Assembly (NCBI RefSeq): GCF_020166105.1
Contig: NZ_JAIUJY010000002.1
Span: 744,001 to 808,000, forward strand
DNA: 64,000 bases
Source: Blastococcus sp. LR1
GTDB lineage: Bacteria > Actinomycetota > Actinomycetes > Mycobacteriales > Geodermatophilaceae
Direction: 5' to 3'
Each line of letters starts with the position of its first letter. Position 1 is the first letter of the stretch. The position numbers and the translations under genes are program-made. Positions 8,648-18,214 of the stretch are shown in pieces. Below the pieces are notes generated by a model that saw only the letters and a list, made by a program, of their open reading frames with translations, was not told the origin of the DNA and did not search any database.

Positions 8648-9526
8648 TCAGCCCTCGAACAGCGCCGGCGGGCCGTCGGGCAGCTCTGCCTTCGACAGCG
8701 CGCCACCGTCGAGCCGGGCGTGGATGATCAGTCGCTGCTGCGCGGAGAACCGCGGGTGGCAGGTGGTCAGCGTCAGGTACGAGCCGCTCGGTGCGGACGC
8801 CGCCTGGTTCGGCGTGGGGGCGATGACGTCGATGTCGGCCGGCCGGACGATCTGCCGCCCCGGGATCCCGCTGGGATCGGCCGCCAGGTCGCCCGTGGCC
8901 GGGTCGCCGAGCACCCGGTAGACGAACCAGCTGTCCGCCGTCTCCACGACGATCGGGTCGCCGGGCTGCATCGCGTCCAGCTCCAGGAACGGGGAGCCCT
9001 TGCCGACCCGGTGCCCGGCCAGCGCGACGTTGCCGGGCTCGCCGGGCATCGCCGTCCCCTCGTAGTGGCCGGGGCCCTTCGACAGCTCCGTCTCGTTGGT
9101 GCCCTCGAGGATGACCCGCGCGTAGTCCTCCCCGAGCCGGGGGATGCGGAGGACGCCGAAGGCGTCGCCGATCTCCACCTGGCGCAGCTGCGGGCCCTCG
9201 CCCTGGGGCTGTTCCCACTGCTCGCGCAGCTCCTCCGCGAGCTCGTCCTGCTGGCGACCGGTGAGGTAGTCGGTGACGTACACCTCGTAGACGACGAAGA
9301 GCAGCAGGATCAGCCCCGCGGTGATGAACAGCTCGCCGACCCCGCGGACGATGCGACGCCCCACCGGGTCCCGCGGAGGGGGAGCCGCCACGGACTCGTC
9401 GTCGGCGCTGTCGGGCGCCCGGTGCGCCCCCGTGCGGGTGGCCACCGACCCCGACGGCGGCACGGCGGGAACGCGGGCCCAGCGATCGGTCGAGTCCTCG
9501 CCCCGCTGCCCGTCCGGGTCCACCAT
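8648..9526 (-). CDS. Class E sortase
   Basis: 292 aa. A long polar N-terminus (about 1-60) precedes one membrane anchor (about 66-86, ITAGLILLLFVVYEVYV), then an extracellular sortase barrel. Catalytic residues are visible: His in LAGHR, Cys in TLTTCHPRF and the Arg about 10 residues later in LIIHARL. The tail after the barrel is short. Class E enzymes recognise LAxTG-type sorting signals and attach proteins to the cell wall; no obvious substrate is encoded nearby. It is co-directional with, and closely followed by, the 51-aa membrane protein. Confidence 0.85.
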   Translation of the reverse strand: MVDPDGQRGEDSTDRWARVPAVPPSGSVATRTGAHRAPDSADDESVAAPPPRDPVGRRIVRGVGELFITAGLILLLFVVYEVYVTDYLTGRQQDELAEELREQWEQPQGEGPQLRQVEIGDAFGVLRIPRLGEDYARVILEGTNETELSKGPGHYEGTAMPGEPGNVALAGHRVGKGSPFLELDAMQPGDPIVVETADSWFVYRVLGDPATGDLAADPSGIPGRQIVRPADIDVIAPTPNQAASAPSGSYLTLTTCHPRFSAQQRLIIHARLDGGALSKAELPDGPPALFEG

Positions 9527-9645
9527 GCCGCTCCCCCCGGTCGTCTCCTCGCGACCGGGACTGGTCCGGTCGCGCCCGATGCTAGGCGAGCCGGTGCGTC
9601 AGGCCGGGTTCCGCCGTCGCCCCGGGTGTCGGGGGTGGGCGGGTC

Positions 9646-10860
9646 TCAGCGGATCTGCATGCCGGAGATGGTGCGGGCGATGACCAGCCGCTGGATCTCC
9701 GAGGTGCCCTCGAAGATCGTGTAGATCTTCGCGTCGCGCGCCATGCGCTCCACCGGGTACTCGCGGGTGTAGCCGTTGCCACCGAGGATCTGCATGGCCT
9801 TCTCGGTGACCCGCACCGCGGTCTCACCCGCGACCAGCTTGGACATCGACCCCTCGGCGGCGGTGAACTGCTGGCCGACCCGCGCCATCCACGCGGCACG
9901 CCACACCAGCAGGCGCGCGGCGTCGATGGAGGTCTTCATGTCGGCGAGCATGAAGGCGATCGACTGGTTCTCGATGATCGGCCGGCCGAACTGGACGCGG
10001 GTCTTGGCGTACTCCAGCGCGTAGTCGTAGGCGGCCCGGGCCACGCCGACCGCCTGGGCGCCGACCGCCGGCCGGGTGCGCTCGAAGGTCGCCATCGAGG
10101 GCTGGGTGCGGCCGCCCTTCACGCCCTCGCGGGCGCGGGCGAGCCGCTGCTCGAGCTTCTCCTTGCCGCCGAGCAGGCAGTCCCCGGGGATGCGGCAGTC
10201 CTCGAGCACGACCTCGGCGGTGTGCGAGGCGCGGATGCCGTGCTTGAGGAACTTCTGCCCCTGCGCGATCCCCTTGGTGCCCGGCGGGATCACGAAGCTG
10301 GCGTGCCCGCGGGCCTTGAGCTCCGGGTCGACGACGGCGTTCACCACGTGAATCTCGGCGATACCGCCGTTGGTCGCCCAGGTCTTGGCGCCGTTGAGCA
10401 CCCACTCGTCGGTCTTCTCGTCGTAGACCGCGCGGGTGCGCATCGCCCCGACGTCGGAGCCGGCATCGGGCTCGCTGGAGCAGAACGCGGCGACCTTCGG
10501 CTCGCTCTCGGTGCCGAACATGGCCGGGATCCACTGACCGACCTGCTCGTCGGTGCCGTTCGCCCGCACGCTCGCCGCCGCCAGCGTCGTGCCGACGATC
10601 GCCAGCCCGATCCCGGCGTCACCCCAGAAGAGCTCCTCCATGGTGAGCGGGATGCCGAGCCCGGACTCGTCGAACCACTGGGTGGCGAAGAAGTCCAGCG
10701 AGTAGAGGCCGATCTTGGCGGCCTCCTGGAGCACCGGCCACGGGAAGTCCTCCCGCTCGTCGTACTCGTGCGCAGCCGGGCGGACGACGTTCGCGGCGAA
10801 CTCGTGCACCCACTTCTGCAGCTCGAGCTGGTCCTCGGTGAGGTCGAACGAGACAGGCAT
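9646..10860 (-). CDS. Acyl-CoA dehydrogenase
   Basis: 404 aa flavoprotein of the usual family length. N-terminal helical domain ([20 protein letters not shown]), middle beta domain with [16 protein letters not shown] and [12 protein letters not shown], and C-terminal domain with the catalytic Glu in [14 protein letters not shown]. It catalyses alpha,beta-dehydrogenation of an acyl-CoA, passing electrons to ETF. The start is the ATG at 10860; the frame stays open much further upstream only as an antiphase read through the neighbouring gene. It follows the maoC/fabG/thiolase cluster on the same strand but is separated from it by a strong hairpin, so it may be its own unit. Confidence 0.88.
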   Translation of the reverse strand: MPVSFDLTEDQLELQKWVHEFAANVVRPAAHEYDEREDFPWPVLQEAAKIGLYSLDFFATQWFDESGLGIPLTMEELFWGDAGIGLAIVGTTLAAASVRANGTDEQVGQWIPAMFGTESEPKVAAFCSSEPDAGSDVGAMRTRAVYDEKTDEWVLNGAKTWATNGGIAEIHVVNAVVDPELKARGHASFVIPPGTKGIAQGQKFLKHGIRASHTAEVVLEDCRIPGDCLLGGKEKLEQRLARAREGVKGGRTQPSMATFERTRPAVGAQAVGVARAAYDYALEYAKTRVQFGRPIIENQSIAFMLADMKTSIDAARLLVWRAAWMARVGQQFTAAEGSMSKLVAGETAVRVTEKAMQILGGNGYTREYPVERMARDAKIYTIFEGTSEIQRLVIARTISGMQIR

Positions 10861-10924
10861 GGGAGGAGCCTTCCGTGGGTCCGGCGGTGGTCGGGGAGGA
10901 CGGGGTCCGACTACTCCTCGTCGC

Positions 10925-10967
10925 ACAGTGGTGCTCTGCCTCCCCAGGGGGAGCAGAGCACCACTGT
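10925..10967 (-). terminator. Long hairpin after the maoC gene
   Basis: ACAGTGGTGCTCTGC pairs perfectly with GCAGAGCACCACTGT (15 bp) and the inner CCCC/GGGG arms extend the stem past one bulged base. It lies just downstream of the MaoC stop and before the acyl-CoA dehydrogenase start. There is no T-run, as is common for actinobacterial stem terminators. Confidence 0.65.
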
Positions 10968-10973
10968 CCTGGA

Positions 10974-11828
10974 CTACAGAGGTCGGACGGTGACGAGCAG
11001 GTGCTCGGTGCCGCTCTTCGCGTTGCGGACGGCGGCGTCCCAGCCGCCGCCGGTCGCCGCCGTCGACAGGGTCACGGTCGAGGGCAGGAACAGCGGCTTG
11101 CGGAAGCCGACGTCGACGGTGAACGCCTCCGGCAACCGGTTCTCCACCGCCGCGAGCACGCGGGCCTTGACCCACATGCCGTGCGCGATCGCCCGCTTGA
11201 AGCCGAACGCCTTCGCGGTGAGGCCCGACAGGTGGATCGGGTTCACGTCGCCGGAGACCTTGGCGTAGCGACGACCGGCGTCGTCCGGGATCCGCCACGT
11301 GGCCACGGGGTGCCCCAGCTCGCCGACCTCCACCGTCACATCGGAATCCGGCGCCCCGGCCGGCGCCTTCGCGCCGCGCGCCAGGTAGGTGGACCGGCTC
11401 CGCCACACCTCGCCGCCACCGGCCGAGACCGAGGCGCACAGGTCGACGGTCGCGCCGACGCGGTGGGTGGCGAACCGCTCCGCCCACACCTCGAGGTCGA
11501 GGCTCTCGGTCGCGGCGATCGGCCGGACGACGTCGATGGTGTTCCGCACGTGCACCAGCCCGGGGAGGGCCAGCGGGAACGAGCGGTCGCTCATCAACGC
11601 CATCTGCAGCGGGAACGTGAGCATGTGCGGGTACGTCGCCGGCAGCGAGTCGGTGAGCGGGAACCGGCAGACCCGCGCATAGTCCGCGAGGTTCGCCGGG
11701 TCCACCGTCACGCCGCTCCGGGCCAGCCGGGTGTCGGGCAGGTCCCCGCCGCGGCCGCGCGCGGTGAGCGCGGCCTTGGCGAAGAGCGCCGCCATGTTCG
11801 GCGGCGCGTCCAGCTCGGTCGTGCCCAT
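10974..11828 (-). CDS. MaoC-family (R)-hydratase, double hot-dog (HtdX-like)
   Basis: 284 aa. Two hot-dog halves: a degenerate N-terminal one and a C-terminal one with the MaoC hydratase motif [13 protein letters not shown] followed by AIAHGMW (catalytic Asp and His). It should hydrate 2-enoyl thioesters or dehydrate (R)-3-hydroxyacyl thioesters. Its ATG at 11828 shares one base with the stop of the FabG gene (TGATG), so the two are translationally coupled. The fabG-maoC-thiolase association parallels the mycobacterial fabG4-htdX-fadA2 neighbourhood I recall, implying fatty acid or sterol-type acyl processing. Confidence 0.82.
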   Translation of the reverse strand: MGTTELDAPPNMAALFAKAALTARGRGGDLPDTRLARSGVTVDPANLADYARVCRFPLTDSLPATYPHMLTFPLQMALMSDRSFPLALPGLVHVRNTIDVVRPIAATESLDLEVWAERFATHRVGATVDLCASVSAGGGEVWRSRSTYLARGAKAPAGAPDSDVTVEVGELGHPVATWRIPDDAGRRYAKVSGDVNPIHLSGLTAKAFGFKRAIAHGMWVKARVLAAVENRLPEAFTVDVGFRKPLFLPSTVTLSTAATGGGWDAAVRNAKSGTEHLLVTVRPL

Positions 11829-13183
11829 CAGGCGCCCAGCATCGACTGGCCGCAGACCCGCACCGTCTGGCCGTTGACGCCGGCGCTGCCCGGCTGCGAC
11901 AGCCAGGCGATCGTCTCGGCGACGTCGACCGGCAGCCCGCCCTGCTGCAGCGAGTTGATCCGCGAGCCGACCTCGCGGGTGCCCACCGGCATCTTCGCCG
12001 TCATCTCGGTGATGATGAAGCCCGGCGCGACGGCGTTGATGGTCGCGTCGCGCTCGGCGAACTCCGGCGCCCAGGCGCGCACCATGCCGATGACGCCGGC
12101 CTTGGACGCCGCGTAGTTGGTCTGCCCGCGGTTGCCGGCGATGCCCGACTGCGAGGAGACGCAGACGATGCGGGCGCCGGGCTTGAGGATGTCGCCGTCG
12201 TCCAGCAGGGCCTGGGTGATGTCCAGCTGCGCCTGCAGGTTCACGGCCATGACCGAGTTCCAGCGGGCGGCGTCCATGTTGACCAGCAGCTTGTCGCGGG
12301 TGATACCGGCGTTGTGGACGATGACGTCGACCCCGCCGTGCCGCTCGCGCAGGTGCTCGATCAGCCGCTGCGGGGCGTCGTCGGCGGTGATGTCCAGCTG
12401 CAGCGCCGTCCCGCCGATCTCGTTGGCGACCTTCGCCAGGCTGTCGCCGGCGACCGGGATGTCGACGGCGACCACGTGCGCGCCGTCGCGGGCCAGGACC
12501 TCGGCGATCGCCGCACCGATGCCACGGGCGGCGCCGGTGACGACGGCGACCTTGCCGGCCAGCGGCTTCGCGGCGTCCTCACCGTTCGGCACCTCGGCCG
12601 GCTCCAGCGTGAGCAGCTGGCCGTCGACGTAGGCCGAGCGGCCGGAGAGGAAGAACTTCAGCGGGCTGGCGACGGAGGCCTCGGCGCCCTCGGGCACGAA
12701 GACCGCGTTCGCCGTCGAGCCGTTGAGCAGCTCCTTGCCGATCGAGCGGACCAGGCCGTCGATCGCCTGCCGCGCGGCGGCCTGCGCCGGGGAGTCGGCC
12801 GTCTGCGGCGGGTCGGCCAGGATCAGCACCCGCCCGCTCGCCCGCAGCCGCTTGATCGCCGGGGCGAGGAAGTCGTGCGCGCTGACCAGGTCGCCGGGCG
12901 AGGTCAGGCCCGTGGCGTCCAGGACGACGGCGCCGAACTTCTCGCCGTCGGTCGAGCCGTCGGCCGCGACCGGCGACACCACGGTCGCACCGGCGTCCTT
13001 GAGGACGGCCGCGACGGTGTCGCGCAGCCGTCCCTGACCGGCCGAGCCGATGACGACGGGGCCGGGCAGCAGCGGCTCGCCGGGCTCGTAGCGGCGCAGC
13101 ACCGCCGGGCGCGGAAGGCCCAGCTGCTTGGTCAGCGTGGTGCCGAAGCCGGAGTTCGCGAAGTTCGTGTACCAGTCAGCCAC
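11828..13183 (-). CDS. fabG4: Long 3-oxoacyl-(ACP/CoA) reductase, FabG4-like SDR
   Basis: 451 aa, nearly twice a standard FabG. Residues to about 200 form a Rossmann/flavodoxin-like N-terminal domain without a cofactor motif. The C-terminal half is a classical [20 protein letters not shown] for NADH binding, NAGITRDKL, the catalytic Ser in VSSQSGIAG and Tyr/Lys in YAASKAGV. This two-domain layout is that of high-molecular-weight FabG (mycobacterial FabG4). It reduces 3-oxoacyl to (R)-3-hydroxyacyl thioesters, matching the MaoC hydratase encoded immediately downstream. GTG start at 13183 with GGAGG seven bases upstream. Confidence 0.86.
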   Translation of the reverse strand: MADWYTNFANSGFGTTLTKQLGLPRPAVLRRYEPGEPLLPGPVVIGSAGQGRLRDTVAAVLKDAGATVVSPVAADGSTDGEKFGAVVLDATGLTSPGDLVSAHDFLAPAIKRLRASGRVLILADPPQTADSPAQAAARQAIDGLVRSIGKELLNGSTANAVFVPEGAEASVASPLKFFLSGRSAYVDGQLLTLEPAEVPNGEDAAKPLAGKVAVVTGAARGIGAAIAEVLARDGAHVVAVDIPVAGDSLAKVANEIGGTALQLDITADDAPQRLIEHLRERHGGVDVIVHNAGITRDKLLVNMDAARWNSVMAVNLQAQLDITQALLDDGDILKPGARIVCVSSQSGIAGNRGQTNYAASKAGVIGMVRAWAPEFAERDATINAVAPGFIITEMTAKMPVGTREVGSRINSLQQGGLPVDVAETIAWLSQPGSAGVNGQTVRVCGQSMLGA

Positions 13184-13229
13184 GGAAGGGCCTCCACATC
13201 GGGGTCGGGATGGCGCGCGGCACCGGGGG

Positions 13230-14537
13230 TCAGGACTCGAGGATGGCGACGACGCCCTGGCCGCCGGCGGCGCAGATGGAGATCAGGCCACGCTTGCCGG
13301 GGCCCGCCGCGTGCAGCGTCTTGGCGAGCGAGGCGACGATCCGGCCGCCGGTCGCGGCGAACGGGTGCCCGGCGGCCAGCGACGAGCCGTAGACGTTGAG
13401 CTTCGACCGGTCGATCGAGCCCAGCGGGGCGTCCAGGCCCAGCTTCTCCTTGCAGTACGCCGGGTCCTCCCAGGCCTTCATCGTCGCGAGCACCGTGGAG
13501 GCGAACGCCTCGTGGATCTCGTAGAAGTCGAAGTCCTGCAGGGAAAGGCCGTTGCGGGCCAGCATCTTCGGCACCGCGTAGACCGGCGCCATGAGCAGGC
13601 CCTCGCCGCCGTGCACGTAGTCGACGGCGGCTGTCTGCGCGTCGACCAGGTGGGCCAGGACCGGCAGGCCCTGCTCGGCGGCCCACTCGTCGGAGGCCAG
13701 CAGCACCGCGGAGGCGCCGTCGGTCAGCGGCGTGGAGTTGCCGGCGGTCATCGTGCCCTCGGCACCCTCGGGCAGCGCCTTGTCGAAGACCGGCTTCAGC
13801 TTGGCCAGCTTCTCCAGCGAGGAGTCCGGGCGGAGGTTCTGGTCCCGCGCGAGGCCGAGGAACGGCGTCACCAGGTCGTCGAAGAAGCCGCGTTCGTAGG
13901 CGGCGGCCATGTTCTGGTGCGAGCGGACGGTGAGCTCGTCCTGCTCCTCGCGGCCGATCTCCCACTCGTGCGCGGTGAGCTGGGCGTGCTCGCCCATCGC
14001 GAGACCGGTGCGCGGCTCGGAGTTGCGCGGGATCTCCGGCGCGATCATGCCGGGGCGGATCCGCGCGATGGCCTTGAGCCGGTCCTGCACCGTCTTGGCA
14101 CTGTTCAGCGAGATGAGGATGCGGCGCAGGTCGTCACCGACGGCCAGCGGGGCGTCGGAGGTGGTGTCCACACCACCGGCGATGCCGGACTCGATCTGCC
14201 CGAGGGCGATCTTGTTGGCGACCAGGATCGCCGCCTCGAGGCCGGTGCCGCAGGCCTGCTGGACGTCGTAGGCGGGGGTGCTCGCGTCGAGCTTGGAGCC
14301 CAGCACCGACTCGCGGGTGAGGTTGAAGTCGCGGGCGTGCTTGAGCACCGCTCCGGCGACGACCTCGTCGACCTTCTTGCCGGCCAGCCCGAAGCGGGCC
14401 ACCAGACCGTCGATGGTCGCGGTCAGCATGTCCTGGTTGGACGCCTGCGCGTAGGTCGAGTTGGACCGTGCGAACGGGATGCGGTTCCCGCCGACGATCG
14501 CGGCCTTGCGGGTCGCCGGCTTCTCGTTGCTCGCCAT
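13230..14537 (-). CDS. fadA2: Acetyl-CoA C-acyltransferase (thiolase, FadA2-like)
   Basis: 435 aa thiolase. Nucleophilic Cys in QQACGTGLEAAI, the HEAFA motif and GHPFAATGGR near the C-terminus, and the second active-site Cys in CAAGGQG. The ATG at 14537 has GGAGGT eight bases upstream; the open frame runs 36 codons further into the divergent regulatory region without conservation. It leads the minus-strand set thiolase-fabG-maoC, which together could run beta-oxidation or the reverse chain-extension steps. Divergent from a TetR regulator through a 60-bp intergenic region carrying repeated GGTAC boxes. Confidence 0.87.
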   Translation of the reverse strand: MASNEKPATRKAAIVGGNRIPFARSNSTYAQASNQDMLTATIDGLVARFGLAGKKVDEVVAGAVLKHARDFNLTRESVLGSKLDASTPAYDVQQACGTGLEAAILVANKIALGQIESGIAGGVDTTSDAPLAVGDDLRRILISLNSAKTVQDRLKAIARIRPGMIAPEIPRNSEPRTGLAMGEHAQLTAHEWEIGREEQDELTVRSHQNMAAAYERGFFDDLVTPFLGLARDQNLRPDSSLEKLAKLKPVFDKALPEGAEGTMTAGNSTPLTDGASAVLLASDEWAAEQGLPVLAHLVDAQTAAVDYVHGGEGLLMAPVYAVPKMLARNGLSLQDFDFYEIHEAFASTVLATMKAWEDPAYCKEKLGLDAPLGSIDRSKLNVYGSSLAAGHPFAATGGRIVASLAKTLHAAGPGKRGLISICAAGGQGVVAILES

Positions 14538-14560
14538 GAGGACCTCCGGGGTCGGTGGGG

Positions 14561-14590
14561 TTGGCCGGTACCGAGGGTACGCGGTACTGT
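14561..14590 (+). promoter_or_regulatory. Divergent promoter with GTAC operator repeats
   Basis: GGTAC occurs at 14567, 14576 and 14583. GTACC-GAG-GGTAC (14568-14580) is a perfect inverted repeat, a plausible TetR operator. A TTGGCC (14561-14566) and TACTGT (14585-14590) with an 18-nt spacer would place transcription start at or next to the regulator ATG (14598), so the message may be leaderless and autoregulated. Confidence 0.5.
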
Positions 14591-14597
14591 CGGTCAC

Positions 14598-15344
14598 ATG
14601 AAAGCCGAGGCGGTGAGACGTAGGTCGCAGGTCGGTGCCCCGCACGACAAGATCGCGCAGGACAGCGACCCGCGCGACTCGAAGCCCGCCGGTACCCGCG
14701 ATCGGCGGAATTCACGCTGGGACGAGCACCGTCGTGCCCGGCGGGAGCAGCTGGTCGACGCGGCGCTGGCCGCGGTGGGCCGACACGGCTCCGGCGTGGG
14801 CATGGAGGAGATCGCGGCGCAGGCCGGCACGAGCAAGACCGTCGTCTACCGGCACTTCGCCGACCGGTCGGACCTGCACGTCGCCGTCTGCGGCCGGGTC
14901 GCAGCAGGGCTCCTGCCCCGCCTGCGCGAGGCGATGGAGAGCAGCGACCACCCGCGGGAGATGACCGCCGCGGCGATCGAGACCTACCTGGCCTTCCTGG
15001 AGGCCGATCCGGAGGTCTACCGCTTCGTCGTCACCCCGCAGCCGGGCAGCGACCCGGTGGATCCCGTCGCCACCCTCGCCGACCTCGTCGGCGACCAGGC
15101 GGCATCGCTCATGGCCGTCGCCCTGGAACGGTCCGGCCGCGATCCGGCCGCCGCCGGCGCCTGGGGCCACGGCCTCGTCGGCCTGGTCCGCTCGGCTGCC
15201 GACTGGTGGCTTCGGGCCGGGCGTTCCATGCTCCGCACCGAGCTCGCCGCACACCTGACCGATCTCGCCTGGGCCGGTGTGTCCGGCGTCGTGGCCCAGC
15301 AACCCCCAGTCGGGGATTCCCGCAGCACCAAGGAGGAACAGTGA
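14598..15344 (+). CDS. TetR-family transcriptional regulator
   Basis: 248 aa. A basic, disordered N-terminus (about 1-45) precedes the TetR DNA-binding domain: RREQLVDAALAAVGRHG, then the helix-turn-helix MEEIAAQAGTSKTVVYRHFA. The rest is an all-helical ligand pocket. The gene is divergent from the thiolase and overlaps the acyl-CoA oxidase-like gene by GTGA, so it most likely senses an acyl-CoA and controls both arms of this lipid block. No Shine-Dalgarno is evident; TACTGT 7 nt before the ATG suggests a leaderless mRNA. Confidence 0.85.
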   Translation: MKAEAVRRRSQVGAPHDKIAQDSDPRDSKPAGTRDRRNSRWDEHRRARREQLVDAALAAVGRHGSGVGMEEIAAQAGTSKTVVYRHFADRSDLHVAVCGRVAAGLLPRLREAMESSDHPREMTAAAIETYLAFLEADPEVYRFVVTPQPGSDPVDPVATLADLVGDQAASLMAVALERSGRDPAAAGAWGHGLVGLVRSAADWWLRAGRSMLRTELAAHLTDLAWAGVSGVVAQQPPVGDSRSTKEEQ

Positions 15345-17392
15345 CCAGCACCCTTCCCGCGTCGGTCGACCCGAAGGTCCTCCAGGAAGTCCTGGACGGC
15401 CGCTGGGCGCACATCCGGCGCGACGCCCGCGAGAACCTGCACGACCCCGACTTCCTCCCGGTCTACGGCGAATCCATGGCCGAGGCCCGCGAGCGCGTGA
15501 CGCGGGCGGCCAAGAAGCTCGCCGACTCCGGGCGGGTGGGCTACGGCTTCCCGAAGCAGTACGGCGGCGAGGACGACATGGGCGGCTCGGTCACCTCGAT
15601 CGAGATGGTGGCCTTCGCCGACCTCTCGCTCATGGTCAAGGCGGGCGTCCAGTGGGGCCTGTTCGGCGGCGCGATGCAGCTGCTGGGCACCCAGCGGCAG
15701 CACGACAAGTACCTGCGCGACGCGATGAGCTTCGACCTGCCCGGTTGCTTCGCGATGACCGAGACCGGCCACGGCTCCGACGTCCAGCAGCTGCGCACCA
15801 CCTGCGAGTACGACCCCGAGACCGGGTGCTTCGACCTCAACACCCCGCACGAGGCCGCGCGCAAGGACTACATCGGCAACGCGGCCAAGGACGGGCGGAT
15901 GGCGGTGGTCTTCGCCCAGCTGATCACCCAGGGCGTGAACCACGGCGTGCACGCCTGGCTGGTGCCGATCCGCGACGAGCAGGGCAACCCGATGCCCGGC
16001 GTCACCATCGGCGACGACGGACCGAAGGCGGGCCTGCCCGGCGTCGACAACGGCCGGCTGAGCTTCGACCACGTCCAGGTCCCCCGCGACATGCTGCTGA
16101 ACCGCTACGGCCAGGTCGCCGAGGACGGCACCTACTCCTCCAGCATCGAGAACGAGACCCGCCGCTTCTTCACCACGCTGGGCACCCTCGTGCGCGGCCG
16201 GGTGAGCGTCGGCGGGGCCTCGGCCTCGGCCACCAAGATGGCCCTCGACATCGCCGTCCGGTACGGGAACTCGCGCCGCCAGTTCGCCGCCCCCGGCGAG
16301 GAGCGCGAGATCGTCATCAACGACTACCTCGTGCACCAGCGCAAGCTGCTCCCGGCGCTGGCCAAGACCTACGCGCTGCACTTCGCGCAGGGCGAGCTGG
16401 TCTCGACGATGCACGACGTCCAGACGGCGGTGCACGTGCACGGCCAGGAGATCGACGAGCAGGCGCAGCGCGAGCTGGAGTCCCGCGCCGCCGGGCTCAA
16501 GGTCGCCCAGACCGCGCACGCCACGGCCACCATCCAGATGTGCCGCGAGGCCTGCGGTGGCGCCGGTTACCTGCAGGAGAACCGGCTCCCCCACCTCAAG
16601 GCCGACACCGACGTCTTCACCACGTTCGAGGGCGACAACACCGTCCTGCTCCAGCTGGTCGCCAAGGGCCTGCTGACCGGCTACCGCGACAACTTCGGCT
16701 CGCTCGACGGCTGGGGCCGGGTCAGCTTCGTCGCCGACATGGTCCGGGAGACCGTCCTGGAGCGGACGGCGGCGCGCGCGCTCATCCAGCGGCTCGTCGA
16801 CGCCGTCCCCGGCCGGGACGACGAGGTGCCGATGCTCGACCGCGGCTGGCAGCTGAAGATGTTCGAGTTCCGCGAGAAGCACTCCCTCGAGGGCGCCGCG
16901 GGCCGGCTGCGCAAGAACTCGACGACCGAGGGCATGGCCCCGTTCGACATGTTCAACTCGGTCCAGGACCACGTGCTGAAGTCGGCGCAGGCGCACATCG
17001 ACCGGATCGTGCTGGAGGCCTTCGTCGCCGGCGTCGACCGCACCGAGGAGGGGCCCGGCCGGGAGCTGCTCGACAAGGTCTGCGACCTGTACGCGCTCTC
17101 CACCGTCGAGGCCGACAAGGCGTGGTTCATGGAGCACGGCCAGCTCACCCCGGCCCGCGCCAAGACGCTGACCGGCACGGTGAACCAGCTGCTCCGCGAG
17201 CTGCGGCCGCACATCACCACGCTGGTCGACGGGTTCGCCATCCCGGACTCGTGGAAGGCCGCGAAGATCCTCGAGGAGGAGCCCGGTCGCCAGGAGGCGA
17301 TGGCCGCCCGCGACGCCGAGCTGCGCGTGATCAACGGTCAGGACACCCCCGACGGCACGGCGACCGACGTGGACGTGGCGCCGGGCCAGTAG
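15341..17392 (+). CDS. Acyl-CoA oxidase/dehydrogenase family flavoprotein (ACOX-like)
   Basis: 683 aa, much longer than a ~400-aa dehydrogenase and close to the size of peroxisomal-type acyl-CoA oxidases. ACOX-like features are TETGHGSDVQQLRTTCEYD, AVVFAQLITQGVNHGVHAW, the arginine-rich RRFFTTLGTLVRGR segment, and CGGAGYLQENRLP with TTFEGDNTVLLQLVAKGLL, whose Glu is the expected catalytic base. A helical C-terminal domain follows. The GTG at 15341 has AGGAGG upstream and overlaps the TetR stop. Whether electrons go to O2 or to ETF cannot be read from sequence. At the equivalent place I recall fadE5 in mycobacteria. Confidence 0.82.
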   Translation: MTSTLPASVDPKVLQEVLDGRWAHIRRDARENLHDPDFLPVYGESMAEARERVTRAAKKLADSGRVGYGFPKQYGGEDDMGGSVTSIEMVAFADLSLMVKAGVQWGLFGGAMQLLGTQRQHDKYLRDAMSFDLPGCFAMTETGHGSDVQQLRTTCEYDPETGCFDLNTPHEAARKDYIGNAAKDGRMAVVFAQLITQGVNHGVHAWLVPIRDEQGNPMPGVTIGDDGPKAGLPGVDNGRLSFDHVQVPRDMLLNRYGQVAEDGTYSSSIENETRRFFTTLGTLVRGRVSVGGASASATKMALDIAVRYGNSRRQFAAPGEEREIVINDYLVHQRKLLPALAKTYALHFAQGELVSTMHDVQTAVHVHGQEIDEQAQRELESRAAGLKVAQTAHATATIQMCREACGGAGYLQENRLPHLKADTDVFTTFEGDNTVLLQLVAKGLLTGYRDNFGSLDGWGRVSFVADMVRETVLERTAARALIQRLVDAVPGRDDEVPMLDRGWQLKMFEFREKHSLEGAAGRLRKNSTTEGMAPFDMFNSVQDHVLKSAQAHIDRIVLEAFVAGVDRTEEGPGRELLDKVCDLYALSTVEADKAWFMEHGQLTPARAKTLTGTVNQLLRELRPHITTLVDGFAIPDSWKAAKILEEEPGRQEAMAARDAELRVINGQDTPDGTATDVDVAPGQ

Positions 17393-17397
17393 AAGGA

Positions 17398-17447
17398 CCT
17401 CGTCCTCCCCCACCCTTCGCAGGCTCAGGGCGGGCCCCTGGACGAGG
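17398..17447 (+). terminator. Candidate terminator after the acyl-CoA oxidase-like gene
   Basis: CCTCGTCC (17398-17405) pairs with GGACGAGG (17440-17447) across a 34-nt loop, starting 5 nt after the stop codon. The stem is only 8 bp and there is no T-run, so this is a weak call. Confidence 0.35.
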
Positions 17448-17480
17448 CCGTTCCAGCACGTCTCGGGAGAATGAGCAGCC

Positions 17481-18212
17481 GTGGAGATCCTCGCGGCGGC
17501 CGAAGCGCTGCACTTCCCGGCCGCCGTCGACCTCACCGCGATCGTGATCGGCGCCCTCACGGGCGGCCTGCTGGCCGCCCGTGAGGGCTTCGCCGTCTCC
17601 GGCGTGCTGCTGCTGGCCGTCAGCGGCGGCCTGGGCGGCGGGCTCATCCGCGACGTCCTGCTCGCCGAGGGCCCGCCGGTCGCGCTGACCAACCAGGCCT
17701 ACCTGCCCACGGTCGCGATCACCGCGATGGTGACCTTCTACTTCTCCGGCTGGCTCTCCAGGCTCACCGGGCTGCTCGTGGTCCTGGACGCCGTCACGCT
17801 GGGGTTCTTCACCGTCATCGGCGCCCAGAAGGCCCAGCTGGCGGGGCTCCCCAGCGCCTCGGTCGTGTTCGTCGGCACGGTGACCGCGGTCGGCGGAGCC
17901 GTCATCCGCGACGTGCTGCTCGCCGAGCGCGCCGAGATCGTCCGGCCCGGGCCCTACAACGCCGTCGCGGCGCTGATCGGGGCCTCCGCGCTGACGGTGC
18001 TCGCCGGCCCGCTCGACCTCGACCCGCTGCCGGTCGCCGCGATCGTCATCACCCTGGTGGCGGCGCTGCGGGTGCTGTCGGTCTGGCGCGGATGGGAGGC
18101 GCCGGTCGCGGTCGACCTGCCCGAACGCACCCGGAACCGCCTCGACCGACGGCGGCAGCAGCGGCCGGAACGCCGTCGCCCCGGCTCGGCGCTGTTCCGC
18201 CGGCGGAGCTGA
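17481..18212 (+). CDS. TRIC-family (UPF0126) cation channel protein
   Basis: 243 aa integral membrane protein built as a tandem repeat. Each half contains three helices and the signature GGG-LIRDVLL (first copy, about 52-62) or GGAVIRDVLL (second copy, about 139-148), with the conserved Arg-Asp. Bacterial members of this family are related to trimeric intracellular cation channels and conduct K+ or Na+. The C-terminal 35 residues form a very Arg-rich cytoplasmic tail (RNRLDRRRQQRPERRRPG). GTG start at 17481. It converges on the phosphatase gene with only 2 nt between stops. Confidence 0.82.
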   Translation: MEILAAAEALHFPAAVDLTAIVIGALTGGLLAAREGFAVSGVLLLAVSGGLGGGLIRDVLLAEGPPVALTNQAYLPTVAITAMVTFYFSGWLSRLTGLLVVLDAVTLGFFTVIGAQKAQLAGLPSASVVFVGTVTAVGGAVIRDVLLAERAEIVRPGPYNAVAALIGASALTVLAGPLDLDPLPVAAIVITLVAALRVLSVWRGWEAPVAVDLPERTRNRLDRRRQQRPERRRPGSALFRRRS

Positions 18213-18214
18213 GC

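Noticed and set aside
7079-9724. Long plus-strand open frame opposite the peptide ABC and sortase genes
   Set aside because: Composition is repetitive Val/Arg/Gly with no motif; the minus-strand frames carry clear families.
15017-17692. Long minus-strand open frame opposite the acyl-CoA oxidase-like gene
   Set aside because: Antisense shadow; no family signal, while the plus strand has a full flavoprotein.
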